From: an uncultured Oscillospiraceae bacterium | Lineage (GTDB): Bacteria; Bacillota; Clostridia; Oscillospirales; Oscillospiraceae | DNA length: 42,899 nucleotides | Assembly (NCBI GenBank): GCA_947631865.1 | Contig: CANRNF010000018.1 | Location: forward strand, 1 to 42,899 | Reading direction: 5' to 3' | Shown: piece by piece, positions 1 through 8,554 of the stretch | Position numbering within the stretch: the stretch's first letter is position 1 | Layout: each line of letters begins with the position of its first letter | Program-made: the position numbers and the translations under genes | The notes under the pieces: generated by a model | Databases searched by the model: none | What the model was told of the DNA's origin: nothing | Seen by the model: only the letters and a program-made list of their open reading frames with translations

Positions 1-76
1 GGCCGAAGGGGCTCCCCTGCTAAGGGAGTAGTGCGTGATGAGCGCAGCGCGGGTTCAAATCCCGCCTTCTCCGCCA
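1..76 (+). tRNA. tRNA-Ser (anticodon GCU), 5' end outside the window
   Basis: The window opens inside a tRNA. The anticodon stem CTCCC (12-16) pairs with GGGAG (24-28) around the loop CTGCTAA, giving anticodon GCT at 19-21, which reads AGC/AGU serine codons. A long class II variable arm (about 29-48), as expected for tRNA-Ser, precedes the T arm GCGGG-TTCAAAT-CCCGC (49-65). The 3' acceptor strand CTTCTCC (66-72) is followed by discriminator G73 and an encoded CCA (74-76). The acceptor 5' strand and the D-arm start lie before position 1. Confidence 0.93.
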
Positions 77-80
77 CGTC

Positions 81-151
81 AGAAGAGCTTTGAAGATTCG
101 AGGTCCTGGCAAGCCAGGCCCACTCATCGGTCAAAGCTCTTCTTCCTTTTT
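81..151 (+). terminator. Terminator of tRNA-Ser with long nested hairpin
   Basis: A perfect 13-bp inverted repeat (AGAAGAGCTTTGA at 81-93, its complement at 131-143) encloses a second small hairpin CCTGGC-AA-GCCAGG (105-118). It is followed at once by TCCTTTTT (144-151). Five bases after the CCA end, this fits a rho-independent terminator with an unusually long branched loop. Confidence 0.6.
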
Positions 152-214
152 CCCGCGAGACCCGCTTCGCTGGGCTCTCGCGGGAGCCCTGTGGTTGCGC
201 AAAGTCCGCTTTGC
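144..214 (+). repeat. 71-bp direct repeat, copy 1
   Basis: This stretch recurs exactly 128 bp downstream (272-342). It contains a GC-rich hairpin (CCCGCGAGA near 152 facing TCTCGCGGG near 183) and a second perfect hairpin GCAAAG-TCCG-CTTTGC (199-214). I see no coding function. It lies in the 364-bp gene-free stretch between the tRNA and the next gene. Confidence 0.8.
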
Positions 215-271
215 GACTACGCTTATTATTGCCTGCGGCACAAAAAGCGTCATCCGCCCGCCGCTTGCTCC

Positions 272-342
272 TCCTTTTTCCCGCGAGACCCGCTTCGCTG
301 GGCTCTCGCGGGAGCCCTGTGGTTGCGCAAAGTCCGCTTTGC
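272..342 (+). repeat. 71-bp direct repeat, copy 2
   Basis: Second copy of the 144-214 element, identical by eye over 71 bp, with both internal hairpins intact. The 57 bp between copies (215-271) are not repeated. The rest of the gene-free stretch (343-440) holds only the promoter at 375-403 and a ribosome site. Confidence 0.8.
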
Positions 343-374
343 CACCAGGCCCTGATATGTTGTCGTATTAAGGT

Positions 375-403
375 TTGTGTTATTTCTTCTTCTGTGATAT
401 ACT
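375..403 (+). promoter_or_regulatory. Sigma-A-type promoter for the Lar-like gene and the 5-FCL gene
   Basis: TTGTGT (375-380), a 17-bp spacer and TATACT (398-403) match the vegetative consensus. Transcription would start near 410, about 30 nt before the ATG at 441. Confidence 0.6.
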
Positions 404-440
404 AACCGCGATCAAAAGTGCGATAATTGGAGGCTGGACT

Positions 441-665
441 ATGGAATGGTTTGACGATATCGACTTGTTTGACTGCCCGTGCTGCGGCGGCGTGGGGAGC
501 ATCGAGGAGGAGGGCGGCTGGTGCGTATATATTCAGTGCCTGGACTGCGGCGCCCATACGGCGGAGATATCCTATAAGACCGATGCCGAGCGCCAGGAGG
601 CCGCCAGGAAGGCGGCTTTGAACTGGAACTACCGGAAGGTCCTCCGGCCGGACCCGGGCGAGTGA
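441..665 (+). CDS. Small Lar-like zinc-binding protein
   Basis: The 74-residue product begins at ATG 441, seven bases after GGAGG (429-433); an upstream in-frame start lacks a ribosome site and overlaps the promoter. It has two Cys pairs (CPCC near residue 12 and CLDC near 37) followed by an acidic stretch and a C-terminal WNYR motif. This is the layout of the Lar restriction-alleviation-like family: two zinc knuckles, then a helix ending in W-N-x-R. Lar proteins come mostly from phages, where they reduce host type I restriction; many chromosomal relatives have no known role. Assignment rests on motif pattern only. The next gene begins 23 bp later in the same operon. Confidence 0.7.
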   Translation: MEWFDDIDLFDCPCCGGVGSIEEEGGWCVYIQCLDCGAHTAEISYKTDAERQEAARKAALNWNYRKVLRPDPGE

Positions 666-688
666 GCGGCTCAACAGCCTGAATATCC

Positions 689-1285
689 ATGACGGTCGCT
701 GAGCGCAAAAGAGAATTGCGGCGGGAGGTATCCGAGATCGTCCGAATGCTGCCAGAGGACTATCTCCGGAAAGCAGGAGAGGGCATATTTGAAATGCTCC
801 TGTCATTACCGGAGTACCAGACGGCCGAGACAGTGTTCGCTTTTGCCAGCACGGATAAGGAGCCGGATATGTGGCCCTTCCTGGCACAGACGCTCCGGGA
901 CGGAAAGCGTCTGGCACTGCCGGTGTGCACGGCCCCAGGCGTTATGGAGTGCCGCGCCGTCGTGGACCTGGGGCAGCTCCGTCCCGGGAGGTACGGCATC
1001 CCGGAGCCACGGGAGGGGAGCCCGCTCGTTCTGCCAAACGATATCGACCTCGCGGTGGTGCCCTGCGTGACCTGCGACAGGGAGGGGCGCCGCTTGGGCC
1101 ACGGCGGCGGATACTATGACAAGTCCCTGGCGGCCTGGCACGGTGCGGCGGTATGTGTCTGCCCGGAGGCGCTGCTGCGGGAGGAGATACCGGCGGAGCC
1201 TTGGGACAGGGCTGTGCCCATGGTGGCAACGGAGAAAAAGATATACAGAATCGGCCCCGTCAATGCCGAAAATTTCGGCCATTGA
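689..1285 (+). CDS. 5-formyltetrahydrofolate cyclo-ligase
   Basis: The 198-residue protein converts 5-formyl-THF to 5,10-methenyl-THF with ATP, returning the storage folate to one-carbon metabolism. The family signature GHGGGYYDK is at residues 137-145, preceded by RRL. The basic N-terminus (KRELRREV) and the length are normal for the family. No clear ribosome site precedes ATG 689, so it may rely on coupling to the gene 23 bp upstream. The gene ends shortly before the carAB promoter. Confidence 0.93.
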   Translation: MTVAERKRELRREVSEIVRMLPEDYLRKAGEGIFEMLLSLPEYQTAETVFAFASTDKEPDMWPFLAQTLRDGKRLALPVCTAPGVMECRAVVDLGQLRPGRYGIPEPREGSPLVLPNDIDLAVVPCVTCDREGRRLGHGGGYYDKSLAAWHGAAVCVCPEALLREEIPAEPWDRAVPMVATEKKIYRIGPVNAENFGH

Positions 1286-1291
1286 GCCGCA

Positions 1292-1320
1292 TTGACAAGC
1301 CCATTCCTCCGTGCTAAAAT
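1292..1320 (+). promoter_or_regulatory. Near-consensus promoter of carAB
   Basis: TTGACA (1292-1297), a 17-bp spacer and TAAAAT (1315-1320) make one of the best sigma-A promoters in the window. The predicted start near 1327 leaves a leader of about 200 nt before carA. Confidence 0.8.
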
Positions 1321-1347
1321 CACAGAAAATGGAAGGGGGAGTGCGGC

Positions 1348-1458
1348 GTGAAAAGGCTCGATCACACATGTGTTTCCGTCCTGGCTGTCCGTTCTCCTTT
1401 GTTCTCCCGACTGAGGGGGATATCCTTTCTTTTCCTTGATCGTTTCAAAATCAGATAG
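1348..1458 (+). CDS. Possible 36-residue leader peptide of carAB
   Basis: A GTG at 1348 lies shortly after the purine-rich GGAAGGGGGAG (1331-1341) and opens a 36-codon frame ending in TAG at 1456. It stops eight bases before the terminator hairpin at 1466. The product would be basic and hydrophobic (MKRLDHTC..., later SFLFLDRF). The good ribosome site, position just downstream of the promoter, and stop just before a terminator are what a translated attenuator needs. No family is recognised, and the frame could be chance. Confidence 0.35.
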   Translation: MKRLDHTCVSVLAVRSPLFSRLRGISFLFLDRFKIR

Positions 1459-1465
1459 TTCTTTT

Positions 1466-1507
1466 CCCGGTCTTGCGAAAGTGTTTCTTTCGCGGGCCGG
1501 GATTTTT
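1466..1507 (+). terminator. Attenuator-type terminator in the carAB leader
   Basis: Long hairpin: CCCGG...GCGAAAG (from 1466) pairs with CTTTCGC...CCGGG (to 1501) around a TGTTT loop, followed by ATTTTT (1502-1507). It lies after the promoter and before the carA ribosome site, so it would stop transcripts before the structural genes unless it is prevented from folding. Confidence 0.7.
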
Positions 1508-1527
1508 CATGGCGCAGGAGGCGGAGC

Positions 1528-2625
1528 ATGGGAGAGATATTTGACAGGAAGATCGTCCTGGAGGACGGCAGTGAATATGTTGGCCGGGGTTATGGCGACC
1601 GGGAGGACCGGGTCTGTGAGATCGTTTTCAACACCTCCATGGCTGGTTACCAGGAGATCATGTCCGACCCCTCCTATACCTGCCAGATGGTGGTCATGAC
1701 CTATCCGCTCATCGGAAACTACGGCATGGCGGATGAGGACTACGAGACGAAAACGCCCACCATCGGCGGCATGGCAGTGCGGCACTATAACGACGCGCCC
1801 TCCAACTTCCGCTGTGCTGAAACTCTTGGAAGCGTTCTTCTACGGTATCATATCCCCGGCATCGAGGGCATCGACACCCGAAAGCTGGCCCGGAGCATCC
1901 GGGACTACGGAAGCCGTAAGGCTCTCATCACCGCTGCGGACACGCCCCTGGAAAGGGCGCTTGAGGTATTGAAAAACACCGACGTGCCCCGGGATGTGGT
2001 GCGGCGGGTGAGCTGTAAAGGATCCTGGACATCCCCGGCGAAAAACGCCAGATTTCATGTGGTCGCGGTGGACTGCGGCATCAAGCTCAATATCGTCCGG
2101 AGCCTTAATGCCCGAGGCTGCGACGTGACAGTGGTGCCCTACGATACGGCGGCCCAGACAGTGGAAGCGCTTCACCCGGACGGGGTGTTTCTCTCCAACG
2201 GCCCCGGCGACCCGGAGGACGTGCCGGAGGTCATCGAATTGGTGCGGGCCCTGCGGGGCAGATACCCCATCTTCGGCATCTGCCTGGGCCACCAGATCAT
2301 CTCCCTGGCTTATGGCGCAAAGACCTATAAGCTCAAGTTCGGCCACCGTGGCGGGAACCATCCCGTCCGGGACCTGGACACAGGGAAGATCGAGATGACC
2401 AGCCAGAACCACAGCTATGCCGTGGACCGGGACAGTCTCGCTGGGACGGGCCTGGAGCTGACCCATGTGAACATCCTGGACGGCACGGTGGAGGGCGTCC
2501 GCTGCGCGGCTGACCGGGTCTTTTCCGTGCAGTACCACCCGGAGAGCGCGCCGGGGCCCCAGGACAGCGGCCACCTCTTTGACCGCTTTATCAAACTGAT
2601 GGAGGAGGGTATAGAGCATGCCTAA
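1528..2625 (+). CDS. carA: Carbamoyl-phosphate synthase small (glutaminase) subunit
   Basis: CarA (365 residues) hydrolyses glutamine and passes ammonia to CarB to make carbamoyl phosphate for pyrimidines and arginine. The C-terminal class I amidotransferase domain shows the nucleophile Cys252 in GICLGHQ, and His337 and Glu339 in the QYHPE motif. The N-terminal half is the CarA-specific domain ([20 protein letters not shown]). ATG 1528 follows AGGAGG (1516-1521) by six bases. The stop overlaps the start of carB by 8 bp, so the subunits are translationally coupled. No pyr or arg genes adjoin, so the window does not say which pathway controls it. Confidence 0.97.
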   Translation: MGEIFDRKIVLEDGSEYVGRGYGDREDRVCEIVFNTSMAGYQEIMSDPSYTCQMVVMTYPLIGNYGMADEDYETKTPTIGGMAVRHYNDAPSNFRCAETLGSVLLRYHIPGIEGIDTRKLARSIRDYGSRKALITAADTPLERALEVLKNTDVPRDVVRRVSCKGSWTSPAKNARFHVVAVDCGIKLNIVRSLNARGCDVTVVPYDTAAQTVEALHPDGVFLSNGPGDPEDVPEVIELVRALRGRYPIFGICLGHQIISLAYGAKTYKLKFGHRGGNHPVRDLDTGKIEMTSQNHSYAVDRDSLAGTGLELTHVNILDGTVEGVRCAADRVFSVQYHPESAPGPQDSGHLFDRFIKLMEEGIEHA

Positions 2626-5600
2626 GAGAACGGACCTTCACAAGATCATGGTCATCGGCTCCGGCCCCATCGTCATCGGCCAGGCGGCGGAGTTCGACTA
2701 TGCGGGCACCCAGGCTTGTCTGGCCCTCAAGGAGGAGGGGTACGAGGTCATATTGTGCAACTCCAACCCTGCCACCATCATGACCGACACCTCCGTGGCG
2801 GATAAGATCTACATGGAGCCGCTGACACTGGAATATGTGGCCAAGATCGTCCGCTATGAGCGGCCGGACGCCATCGTGCCCGGCATCGGCGGACAGACGG
2901 GGCTCAACCTGGCGATGCAGCTGGAGTCCAAGGGCATATTGCGGGAGTGCCGGACGGAGCTTTTGGGCACCAGCAGCGATAGCATCCGCCGGGCGGAGGA
3001 CCGGGAGCTGTTCAAGGCCCTCTGCGAGGAGCTGGGGGAGCCTGTGCTGCCCTCGGACGTAGCAGAGAGCATAGAGGACGGCCTTCGCATCGCCGCCGGG
3101 ATAGGCTACCCCGTGGTGCTGCGGCCGGCGTTCACCCTGGGCGGCACAGGCGGCGGCTTCGCCGATGACGAGGAAGAGTGCCGGGAGATATTGAAAAACG
3201 CCCTAAAGCTGTCCCCGGTGCACCAGGTGCTGGTGGAGAAGAGCATCCAGGGCTATCGGGAGATAGAGTACGAGGTCATGCGGGACGCAAATGACACCGC
3301 TATCACCATTTGCAACATGGAGAACATCGACCCGGTGGGCGTGCACACCGGCGACTCGGTGGTGGTGTGTCCCTCCCAGACCCTGACCAACAAGGAATAC
3401 CACATGCTTCGGGACAGCGCCCTGCGTATCATCCGGGCGCTTCAAATACAGGGAGGCTGCAACGTCCAGTTCGCCCTGGACCCCAGCTCCTTCCGCTACT
3501 ACGTGATAGAGGTGAATCCCCGGGTGAGCCGGTCCTCAGCCCTGGCCAGCAAGGCCAGCGGCTACCCCATCGCCCGTGTGTCGGCGAAGATCGCCGTTGG
3601 CATGACCCTGGACGAGATACCCCTGGCCAACACCCCCGCCAGCTTTGAGCCGGCGCTGGACTACGTGGTCACCAAAATGCCCCGGTTCCCCTTCGACAAG
3701 TTCGCCGACGCAGCAAACACCCTCTCCACCCAGATGAAGGCCACCGGCGAGGTCATGAGCGTGGGCCGGACCATGGAGGAGAGCTTATTAAAAGCCGTCC
3801 GCTCCCTGGAGACCGGCGTGGACCACCTCTATATGAAAAAATTCGACGGCTGGGACGAGGCGAAGCTGCTGGATTACGTTTCCATCGGTAGGGACGACCG
3901 GCTCTTTGCCATTGCGGCGCTACTGCGGATGGATACCCCCGTATCCGTCATCGCGGAGCGGACGAAGATCGACAAGCTCTTCCTGGACGTGATCGCCAAT
4001 ATCGTCAGCATGGAGAGGAAACTGGCCGGGGCGGTGGGGGATATGGATACCCTGTACGAGGCCAAGCGCATGGGTTTCTGCGACGCGGCGGTGGCACGGC
4101 TTTGGGGCACGAAGGAGCTGGACGTATACGATATGCGTCTCAAGGCCGGTATGCTGCCGGTATACAAGATGATCGACACCTGCGCCAGTGAGTTTTCAAG
4201 CTATATCCCGTACTTCTATTCCACCTATGAGCAGGAGAACGAGTCTGTCATATCCGACAGGAAGAAGATCGTGGTCCTGGGGGCCGGGCCCATCCGCATC
4301 GGCCAGGGCGTGGAGTTCGACTACTCCACCGTCCACGCCGTCAAGACCATCAAGGCCGCGGGCTACGAGGCCATCATCATCAACAATAATCCTGAGACCG
4401 TATCCACCGACTACACTTGTTCCGACAAGCTCTACTTTGAACCGCTGTACGTGGAGGACGTGATGAACATCCTTCTGCGGGAGAAGCCGGAGGGCGTGAT
4501 AGCCTCCCTGGGCGGCCAAACGGCCATCAATCTGGCAGAGCCCCTGATGGAACGGGGCGTGAAGATCATCGGCACGGACTGCGCCGCTATAGAACGGGCG
4601 GAGGACAGGGACGCCTTTGAAAAGGTCCTGGATCAGCTGGGCATCCCTCAGCCGCCCGGCCGGGCAGTCACGAAGATCGAGGACGGGGTGAAAGCCGCGG
4701 CGGAGATAGGTTACCCGGTGCTGGTCCGGCCCAGTTTCGTGCTGGGTGGCCGGGCCATGCAGATCGTGGCGGATGAGAAGCAGCTGCGCCACTATCTCAA
4801 GACCGCAGTGGAGATCGACGAGGATAAGCCGGTGCTGGTGGACAAGTATATCACCGGCAAGGAGCTGGAGGTGGACGCCATCTGCGACGGACGGGACGTA
4901 TTCGTGCCTGGCATCATGGAGCTGGTGGAACGCACCGGCATCCACTCCGGCGACTCCATCAGCGTCTATCCCACCTTCAGCGTGAGCCAGGAGGTGAAGG
5001 ACACCATCCTGCGCTACGCGAAAATGCTGGGCCTGGGCATCGGCATCGTGGGGCTTTATAACATCCAATTCATCGTGGACCGGGAGAACAAGGTCTACAT
5101 CATCGAGGTGAACCCCCGGTCCAGCCGGACAGTTCCTTTCCTCAGCAAGGCCACGGGGTATTCTCTCGCGGACATTGCCACCAACGTGATATTGGGACTG
5201 TCCCTAAAGGAGCAGGGCTTCTTCAAGCTCTATCCGCCTGAAAAGAAGCGCTGGTACGTGAAAGCGCCCGCTTTCTCCTTCGCCAAACTGCGGGGCCTGG
5301 ACGCCTATCTGTCCCCGGAGATGAAGTCCACCGGCGAGGCCATCGGGTACGATAACTCCCTGACCCGCGCCCTCTACAAGGCCCTTCAGGCATCGGGCAT
5401 GAGCATGATGAACTACGGCGCGGTCCTGGCTACCATCGCCGACGAGGATAAGGCGGAGGCCCTGCCCCTGATCCGGCGGTTTTACAACATGGGCTTCAAT
5501 ATCCTCGCCACCGAGGGCACGGCGAAGATGCTCAAGGAAAACGGCGTGCGCACCCACAAGGTAGAGAAGCTGCGGGACGGCAGCGAGGAGATCCTGGAGG

Positions 5601-5797
5601 CCATTCAGAGCGGCGTGGTGTCCTATGTCATCAACACCAGGGACGTGCGCAGTACCGGCGCCCTGTCCGACGGCCATGAGATCCGGGAGTGCGCTGTGGC
5701 CAACGGTGTCACCATGTTCACCAGTCTGGACACCGTCCGGGTGCTGCTGGACGTGCTGGAGGAGACCACCCTGGGTATCTCCACCATCGACGCTTGA
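2618..5797 (+). CDS. carB: Carbamoyl-phosphate synthase large subunit
   Basis: CarB (1059 residues, normal length) holds two homologous ATP-grasp synthetase halves: one phosphorylates bicarbonate and the other carbamate. The first half begins with [14 protein letters not shown] near residue 8. The second begins with [14 protein letters not shown] near residue 550. Both carry the EVNPR motif of the ATP-grasp fold. The C-terminal portion from about residue 930 is the MGS-like allosteric domain ([19 protein letters not shown]), where UMP/IMP or ornithine act in known enzymes. The reading frame is intact and overlaps carA. Confidence 0.97.
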   Translation: MPKRTDLHKIMVIGSGPIVIGQAAEFDYAGTQACLALKEEGYEVILCNSNPATIMTDTSVADKIYMEPLTLEYVAKIVRYERPDAIVPGIGGQTGLNLAMQLESKGILRECRTELLGTSSDSIRRAEDRELFKALCEELGEPVLPSDVAESIEDGLRIAAGIGYPVVLRPAFTLGGTGGGFADDEEECREILKNALKLSPVHQVLVEKSIQGYREIEYEVMRDANDTAITICNMENIDPVGVHTGDSVVVCPSQTLTNKEYHMLRDSALRIIRALQIQGGCNVQFALDPSSFRYYVIEVNPRVSRSSALASKASGYPIARVSAKIAVGMTLDEIPLANTPASFEPALDYVVTKMPRFPFDKFADAANTLSTQMKATGEVMSVGRTMEESLLKAVRSLETGVDHLYMKKFDGWDEAKLLDYVSIGRDDRLFAIAALLRMDTPVSVIAERTKIDKLFLDVIANIVSMERKLAGAVGDMDTLYEAKRMGFCDAAVARLWGTKELDVYDMRLKAGMLPVYKMIDTCASEFSSYIPYFYSTYEQENESVISDRKKIVVLGAGPIRIGQGVEFDYSTVHAVKTIKAAGYEAIIINNNPETVSTDYTCSDKLYFEPLYVEDVMNILLREKPEGVIASLGGQTAINLAEPLMERGVKIIGTDCAAIERAEDRDAFEKVLDQLGIPQPPGRAVTKIEDGVKAAAEIGYPVLVRPSFVLGGRAMQIVADEKQLRHYLKTAVEIDEDKPVLVDKYITGKELEVDAICDGRDVFVPGIMELVERTGIHSGDSISVYPTFSVSQEVKDTILRYAKMLGLGIGIVGLYNIQFIVDRENKVYIIEVNPRSSRTVPFLSKATGYSLADIATNVILGLSLKEQGFFKLYPPEKKRWYVKAPAFSFAKLRGLDAYLSPEMKSTGEAIGYDNSLTRALYKALQASGMSMMNYGAVLATIADEDKAEALPLIRRFYNMGFNILATEGTAKMLKENGVRTHKVEKLRDGSEEILEAIQSGVVSYVINTRDVRSTGALSDGHEIRECAVANGVTMFTSLDTVRVLLDVLEETTLGISTIDA

Positions 5798-5811
5798 GGA
5801 AATTTGGGACA

Positions 5812-5839
5812 TTGACAGAAGGGCGGGCCCTGTTGTAAA
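5812..5839 (+). promoter_or_regulatory. Probable promoter of the GH13 gene
   Basis: TTGACA (5812-5817), a 16-bp spacer and TGTAAA (5834-5839). The -35 is consensus and the -10 is weak. The -10 falls in the loop of an imperfect dyad (GGGCGGGCCC 5821-5830 against GGGCCTGCCC 5842-5851). That dyad could be an operator, or a weak terminator for carAB. Confidence 0.5.
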
Positions 5840-5875
5840 CTGGGCCTGCCCAATTATTTCCAGGAGGAAAGCGAT

Positions 5876-7777
5876 ATGGATACCTGGCAGGAGAGCGTTT
5901 ATTCTGACGGCACGGCGATGTTCGTCTCCGACCCCAGCCCCAAATTGGGCGAGACGGTCACCATATCCCTGCGGCTCTACGAGACTGCGCCGGTGAAGCA
6001 TGTGATCCTCCGCTGGCTGCGAAACGGCCTGGAGCAGCACGCCCATGCCCGGCGTGTCCGGACGGAGAAGGGCCTTGCCTGGTACGAGGTCCAGATGCCG
6101 GTCACGGAGACCCGGATGCAGTATGAGTTTTATCTGGTGACGGAAGAGGCGGTGTGGTTCTACACCCAGAAGGGGATATCCACGTGCCTTCCCGACCACA
6201 GCTATGACTTCGTTCTGCTCACAGACTACGTCCAGCCCGCCTGGGTGAAGGAGGCCGTGTTCTATCAGATATTCCCCGAGCGGTTCTGCAACGGCGACCC
6301 CGCCAACGACGTGAAGCCCGGCGAGTACGCCCAGGACGGCCACCCGGCCATCCATATGGCCAACTGGGAGGATACGCCGCTGCCATACCAGGAGGGCTTC
6401 TGCCTGGATTTCTTCGGCGGGGACTTGGAGGGTATCCGGCAGAAGATACCCTATCTTAAGGACCTGGGCGTCACGGCGTTATATCTGAATCCAATCTTCC
6501 GGGCTCCATCGGTACATAAATATGACTGCGTGGACTATTTCCATGTGGACCCCCACTTTGGCGGAGACGAGGCATTGGCGGCGCTGTCCAAGACGCTTCA
6601 TGAAAACGACATGAAGCTCATTCTGGACATCTCCATCAACCACACCGGCGCCAACCACCGCTGGTTCAACCGGGACGGGATGTTCTTCGATAAGTCCACA
6701 GGTTCTTATAATGATCCGAACGCTAAGGAGAGGGACTACTACTTCTTTGGCCCCGGGAACGCCTATCACGCCTGGTACGGCAACCAGAATCTGCCCACCC
6801 TCAACTATACCTCCGAAGCCCTCCGTGATGTGGTCTACCGGGCGGAGGACTCTGTGCTCAGAAAGTGGCTGAAGCCACCCTACAGCATCGACGGCTGGCG
6901 TTTCGACGTGGCGGACACCTTCGCCCGCAACGACGATATCCAGCTGGCCCACGAGGTGTGGCCGGAGATACGAAAGGCCATCCGGGAGGAGAACCCCCAG
7001 GCGTACATATTGGCGGAGGATTGGGGCGACTGTGCCCAGTACATGCAGGGGAGCGAGTGGGACTCGCCTATGAGCTACTTCACCTGCGGCCGGCCCATCC
7101 GCCAGTTTTTCGGCCAGACGGACCACTTCCTGGCACACGATCCCGTTCTGCGGGATCTGCCCTATAAGATGACCGCCAAGGACCTGAGGACGCGGGTCAC
7201 GCAGCACCTGGCCAGAATACCCTGGGCCCTCTGGGAGAACCAGTTCAACCTCTTCGACAGCCACGATATCAGCCGCTTCCACAATGACCCGGCCATCTCG
7301 CCCATGGCCTGGCGTGGGGCGGTGTACTTCCAGTTCATCCTCACCGGCGCGGCCAGCATCTACTACGGTGACGAGGCATCGATCGACGGCACCCCGGGCA
7401 CCAACGAGGGCTGCCGCTATCCCATGCCTTGGAGCCGGGACTTTACCGGATGCGAACAGTACAAGATCTGCCATGCCATGGCACATCTGAAAAAGGATCA
7501 CCGGGCCCTGTCACACGGCGGGATGAAATTCATCTATGCCGAGGGTTACACCGCCGCCATTGCCCGGTTCACCGTGGATGAGGCCTTCGTGGCGGTCATC
7601 AATTCGGCTGAGGAGGACCAGGCCATACGTCTGCCCCTGGGCGCCATCGGGGCTGCGGGACTGCATGACACGGATGTGATGGGGGAGCCCATCTCCTGGC
7701 GGCCCCTGGACGAGAACAGCGTGGAGCTGACCGTCCCGGCGGGATCTAACTACTTTATCCAGTGCGAAATGAAATGA
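5876..7777 (+). CDS. GH13 alpha-glucan hydrolase, neopullulanase/cyclomaltodextrinase-like
   Basis: The 633-residue product has no signal peptide and so is cytoplasmic. An N-terminal beta-sandwich like CBM34 (about 1-115) precedes the GH13 (beta/alpha)8 barrel, which starts near VFYQIFPERF. Catalytic residues are Asp344 (GWRFDVAD, nucleophile), Glu381 (ILAEDWGD, acid/base) and Asp464 (DSHD, transition-state stabiliser). Conserved region I is ILDISINHTG. N-domain plus barrel is the plan of neopullulanase, cyclomaltodextrinase and maltogenic amylase, which cut imported maltodextrins; exact specificity cannot be read here. ATG 5876 follows AGGAGG (5862-5867). It is a single-gene unit ending in a strong terminator. 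Confidence 0.9.
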   Translation: MDTWQESVYSDGTAMFVSDPSPKLGETVTISLRLYETAPVKHVILRWLRNGLEQHAHARRVRTEKGLAWYEVQMPVTETRMQYEFYLVTEEAVWFYTQKGISTCLPDHSYDFVLLTDYVQPAWVKEAVFYQIFPERFCNGDPANDVKPGEYAQDGHPAIHMANWEDTPLPYQEGFCLDFFGGDLEGIRQKIPYLKDLGVTALYLNPIFRAPSVHKYDCVDYFHVDPHFGGDEALAALSKTLHENDMKLILDISINHTGANHRWFNRDGMFFDKSTGSYNDPNAKERDYYFFGPGNAYHAWYGNQNLPTLNYTSEALRDVVYRAEDSVLRKWLKPPYSIDGWRFDVADTFARNDDIQLAHEVWPEIRKAIREENPQAYILAEDWGDCAQYMQGSEWDSPMSYFTCGRPIRQFFGQTDHFLAHDPVLRDLPYKMTAKDLRTRVTQHLARIPWALWENQFNLFDSHDISRFHNDPAISPMAWRGAVYFQFILTGAASIYYGDEASIDGTPGTNEGCRYPMPWSRDFTGCEQYKICHAMAHLKKDHRALSHGGMKFIYAEGYTAAIARFTVDEAFVAVINSAEEDQAIRLPLGAIGAAGLHDTDVMGEPISWRPLDENSVELTVPAGSNYFIQCEMK

Positions 7778-7788
7778 ACAGCAAACAG

Positions 7789-7829
7789 TGAGACCCGGCG
7801 GATGCTTCCGCCGGGTCTCATTTGTGTTT
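7789..7829. terminator. Terminator between convergent genes
   Basis: A perfect 14-bp stem (TGAGACCCGGCGGA 7789-7802 with its complement 7807-7820), loop TGCT, then TTTGTGTTT. It follows the GH13 stop by 11 bp and precedes the stop of the minus-strand S51 gene, so it can serve both directions. Confidence 0.85.
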
Positions 7830-7834
7830 ATATG

Positions 7835-8554
7835 TCAGGTCAAGGGGATAACGTCGCCGTCCTCCGCGATCTGCTTCATTTCTCCATCGTGGATGACATA
7901 TGCCTCCCCGTACAGCGTCTCCCGCCCGCCCTTGGACAGGATATAACTGCCATCGGGCAGGACGAAGAACGTGCGGCCCATGCTGTCCGGAATGGCGATG
8001 TCGTCGAACAGGTCCAGCCCGTCCAGCGTATCCCCGGCGATGGTGTTATAGTGGGGGAGGATGTTTGCCTCCGTGAGACCGAGACCGGGCAGGAACCGCT
8101 CGTAATCCGGATCGATGGCCTCGCCCTCCAGCTCCGGGTGGGCGTAGACGTCCGCCGCGCTGTTCATGCTCCCGGCGCTGATGCCCATGAGCACGCCGTC
8201 AAAACCTGCCAGCAGTTCTTTCAGGCCGATGTCTTGGAAAAAGGCGTTCTGCGTGGGCACGTGGCCGCCGGACAGGATGATGAGGTCGGCGTTTTCGATG
8301 AGGGCGGACGCGTCGTCAACATTGCGGCCATCCAGCACGTCGAAAGCGAAGAAGGCGAAGCCAGCCTTCTCCATGGACTCAGCAGTACTGCCGGCATAAA
8401 GATCTGTCTTCTCCCAGCCGTCCGGGTCGGAACATATATACAGGGCCCGGCAGGGATATGCAAGGGCCAGGTGCAGTTCGTGGATGAAGCCGTTGGCGGG
8501 ATTCAGGTCCAAAGTGTCGGGGACCATTGGGGAGCTGGTGAAAAAACATGTCAT
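7835..8554 (-). CDS. Peptidase S51 / dipeptidase E-like protein
   Basis: The 239-residue protein resembles the S51 family (class I amidotransferase-like fold), whose members include aspartyl dipeptidase and cyanophycinase. The nucleophile elbow is GISAGS, with Ser126 as the probable nucleophile. His168 in ILPHYN is the likely catalytic histidine, and LSGGH near residue 95 matches the conserved strand-loop before the elbow. It has no signal peptide. ATG 8554 overlaps the AraC-family stop in an ATGA (8551-8554), so it is translated by coupling as the second gene of that operon. Substrate is unknown. Confidence 0.82.
   Translation of the reverse strand: MTCFFTSSPMVPDTLDLNPANGFIHELHLALAYPCRALYICSDPDGWEKTDLYAGSTAESMEKAGFAFFAFDVLDGRNVDDASALIENADLIILSGGHVPTQNAFFQDIGLKELLAGFDGVLMGISAGSMNSAADVYAHPELEGEAIDPDYERFLPGLGLTEANILPHYNTIAGDTLDGLDLFDDIAIPDSMGRTFFVLPDGSYILSKGGRETLYGEAYVIHDGEMKQIAEDGDVIPLT

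Noticed and set aside
35-355. Short proteins in the repeat region after tRNA-Ser
   Set aside because: The frames run through the tRNA, its terminator and two identical hairpin repeats, without ribosome sites or recognisable families.
402-917. Minus-strand frame opposite the Lar-like and folate genes
   Set aside because: No family and no ribosome site; the plus-strand genes explain the DNA.
1321-1510. PyrR-binding site or T-box in the carAB leader
   Set aside because: I found neither a PyrR-type binding-loop consensus nor a T-box consensus, so the leader is described only as an attenuator-like region.
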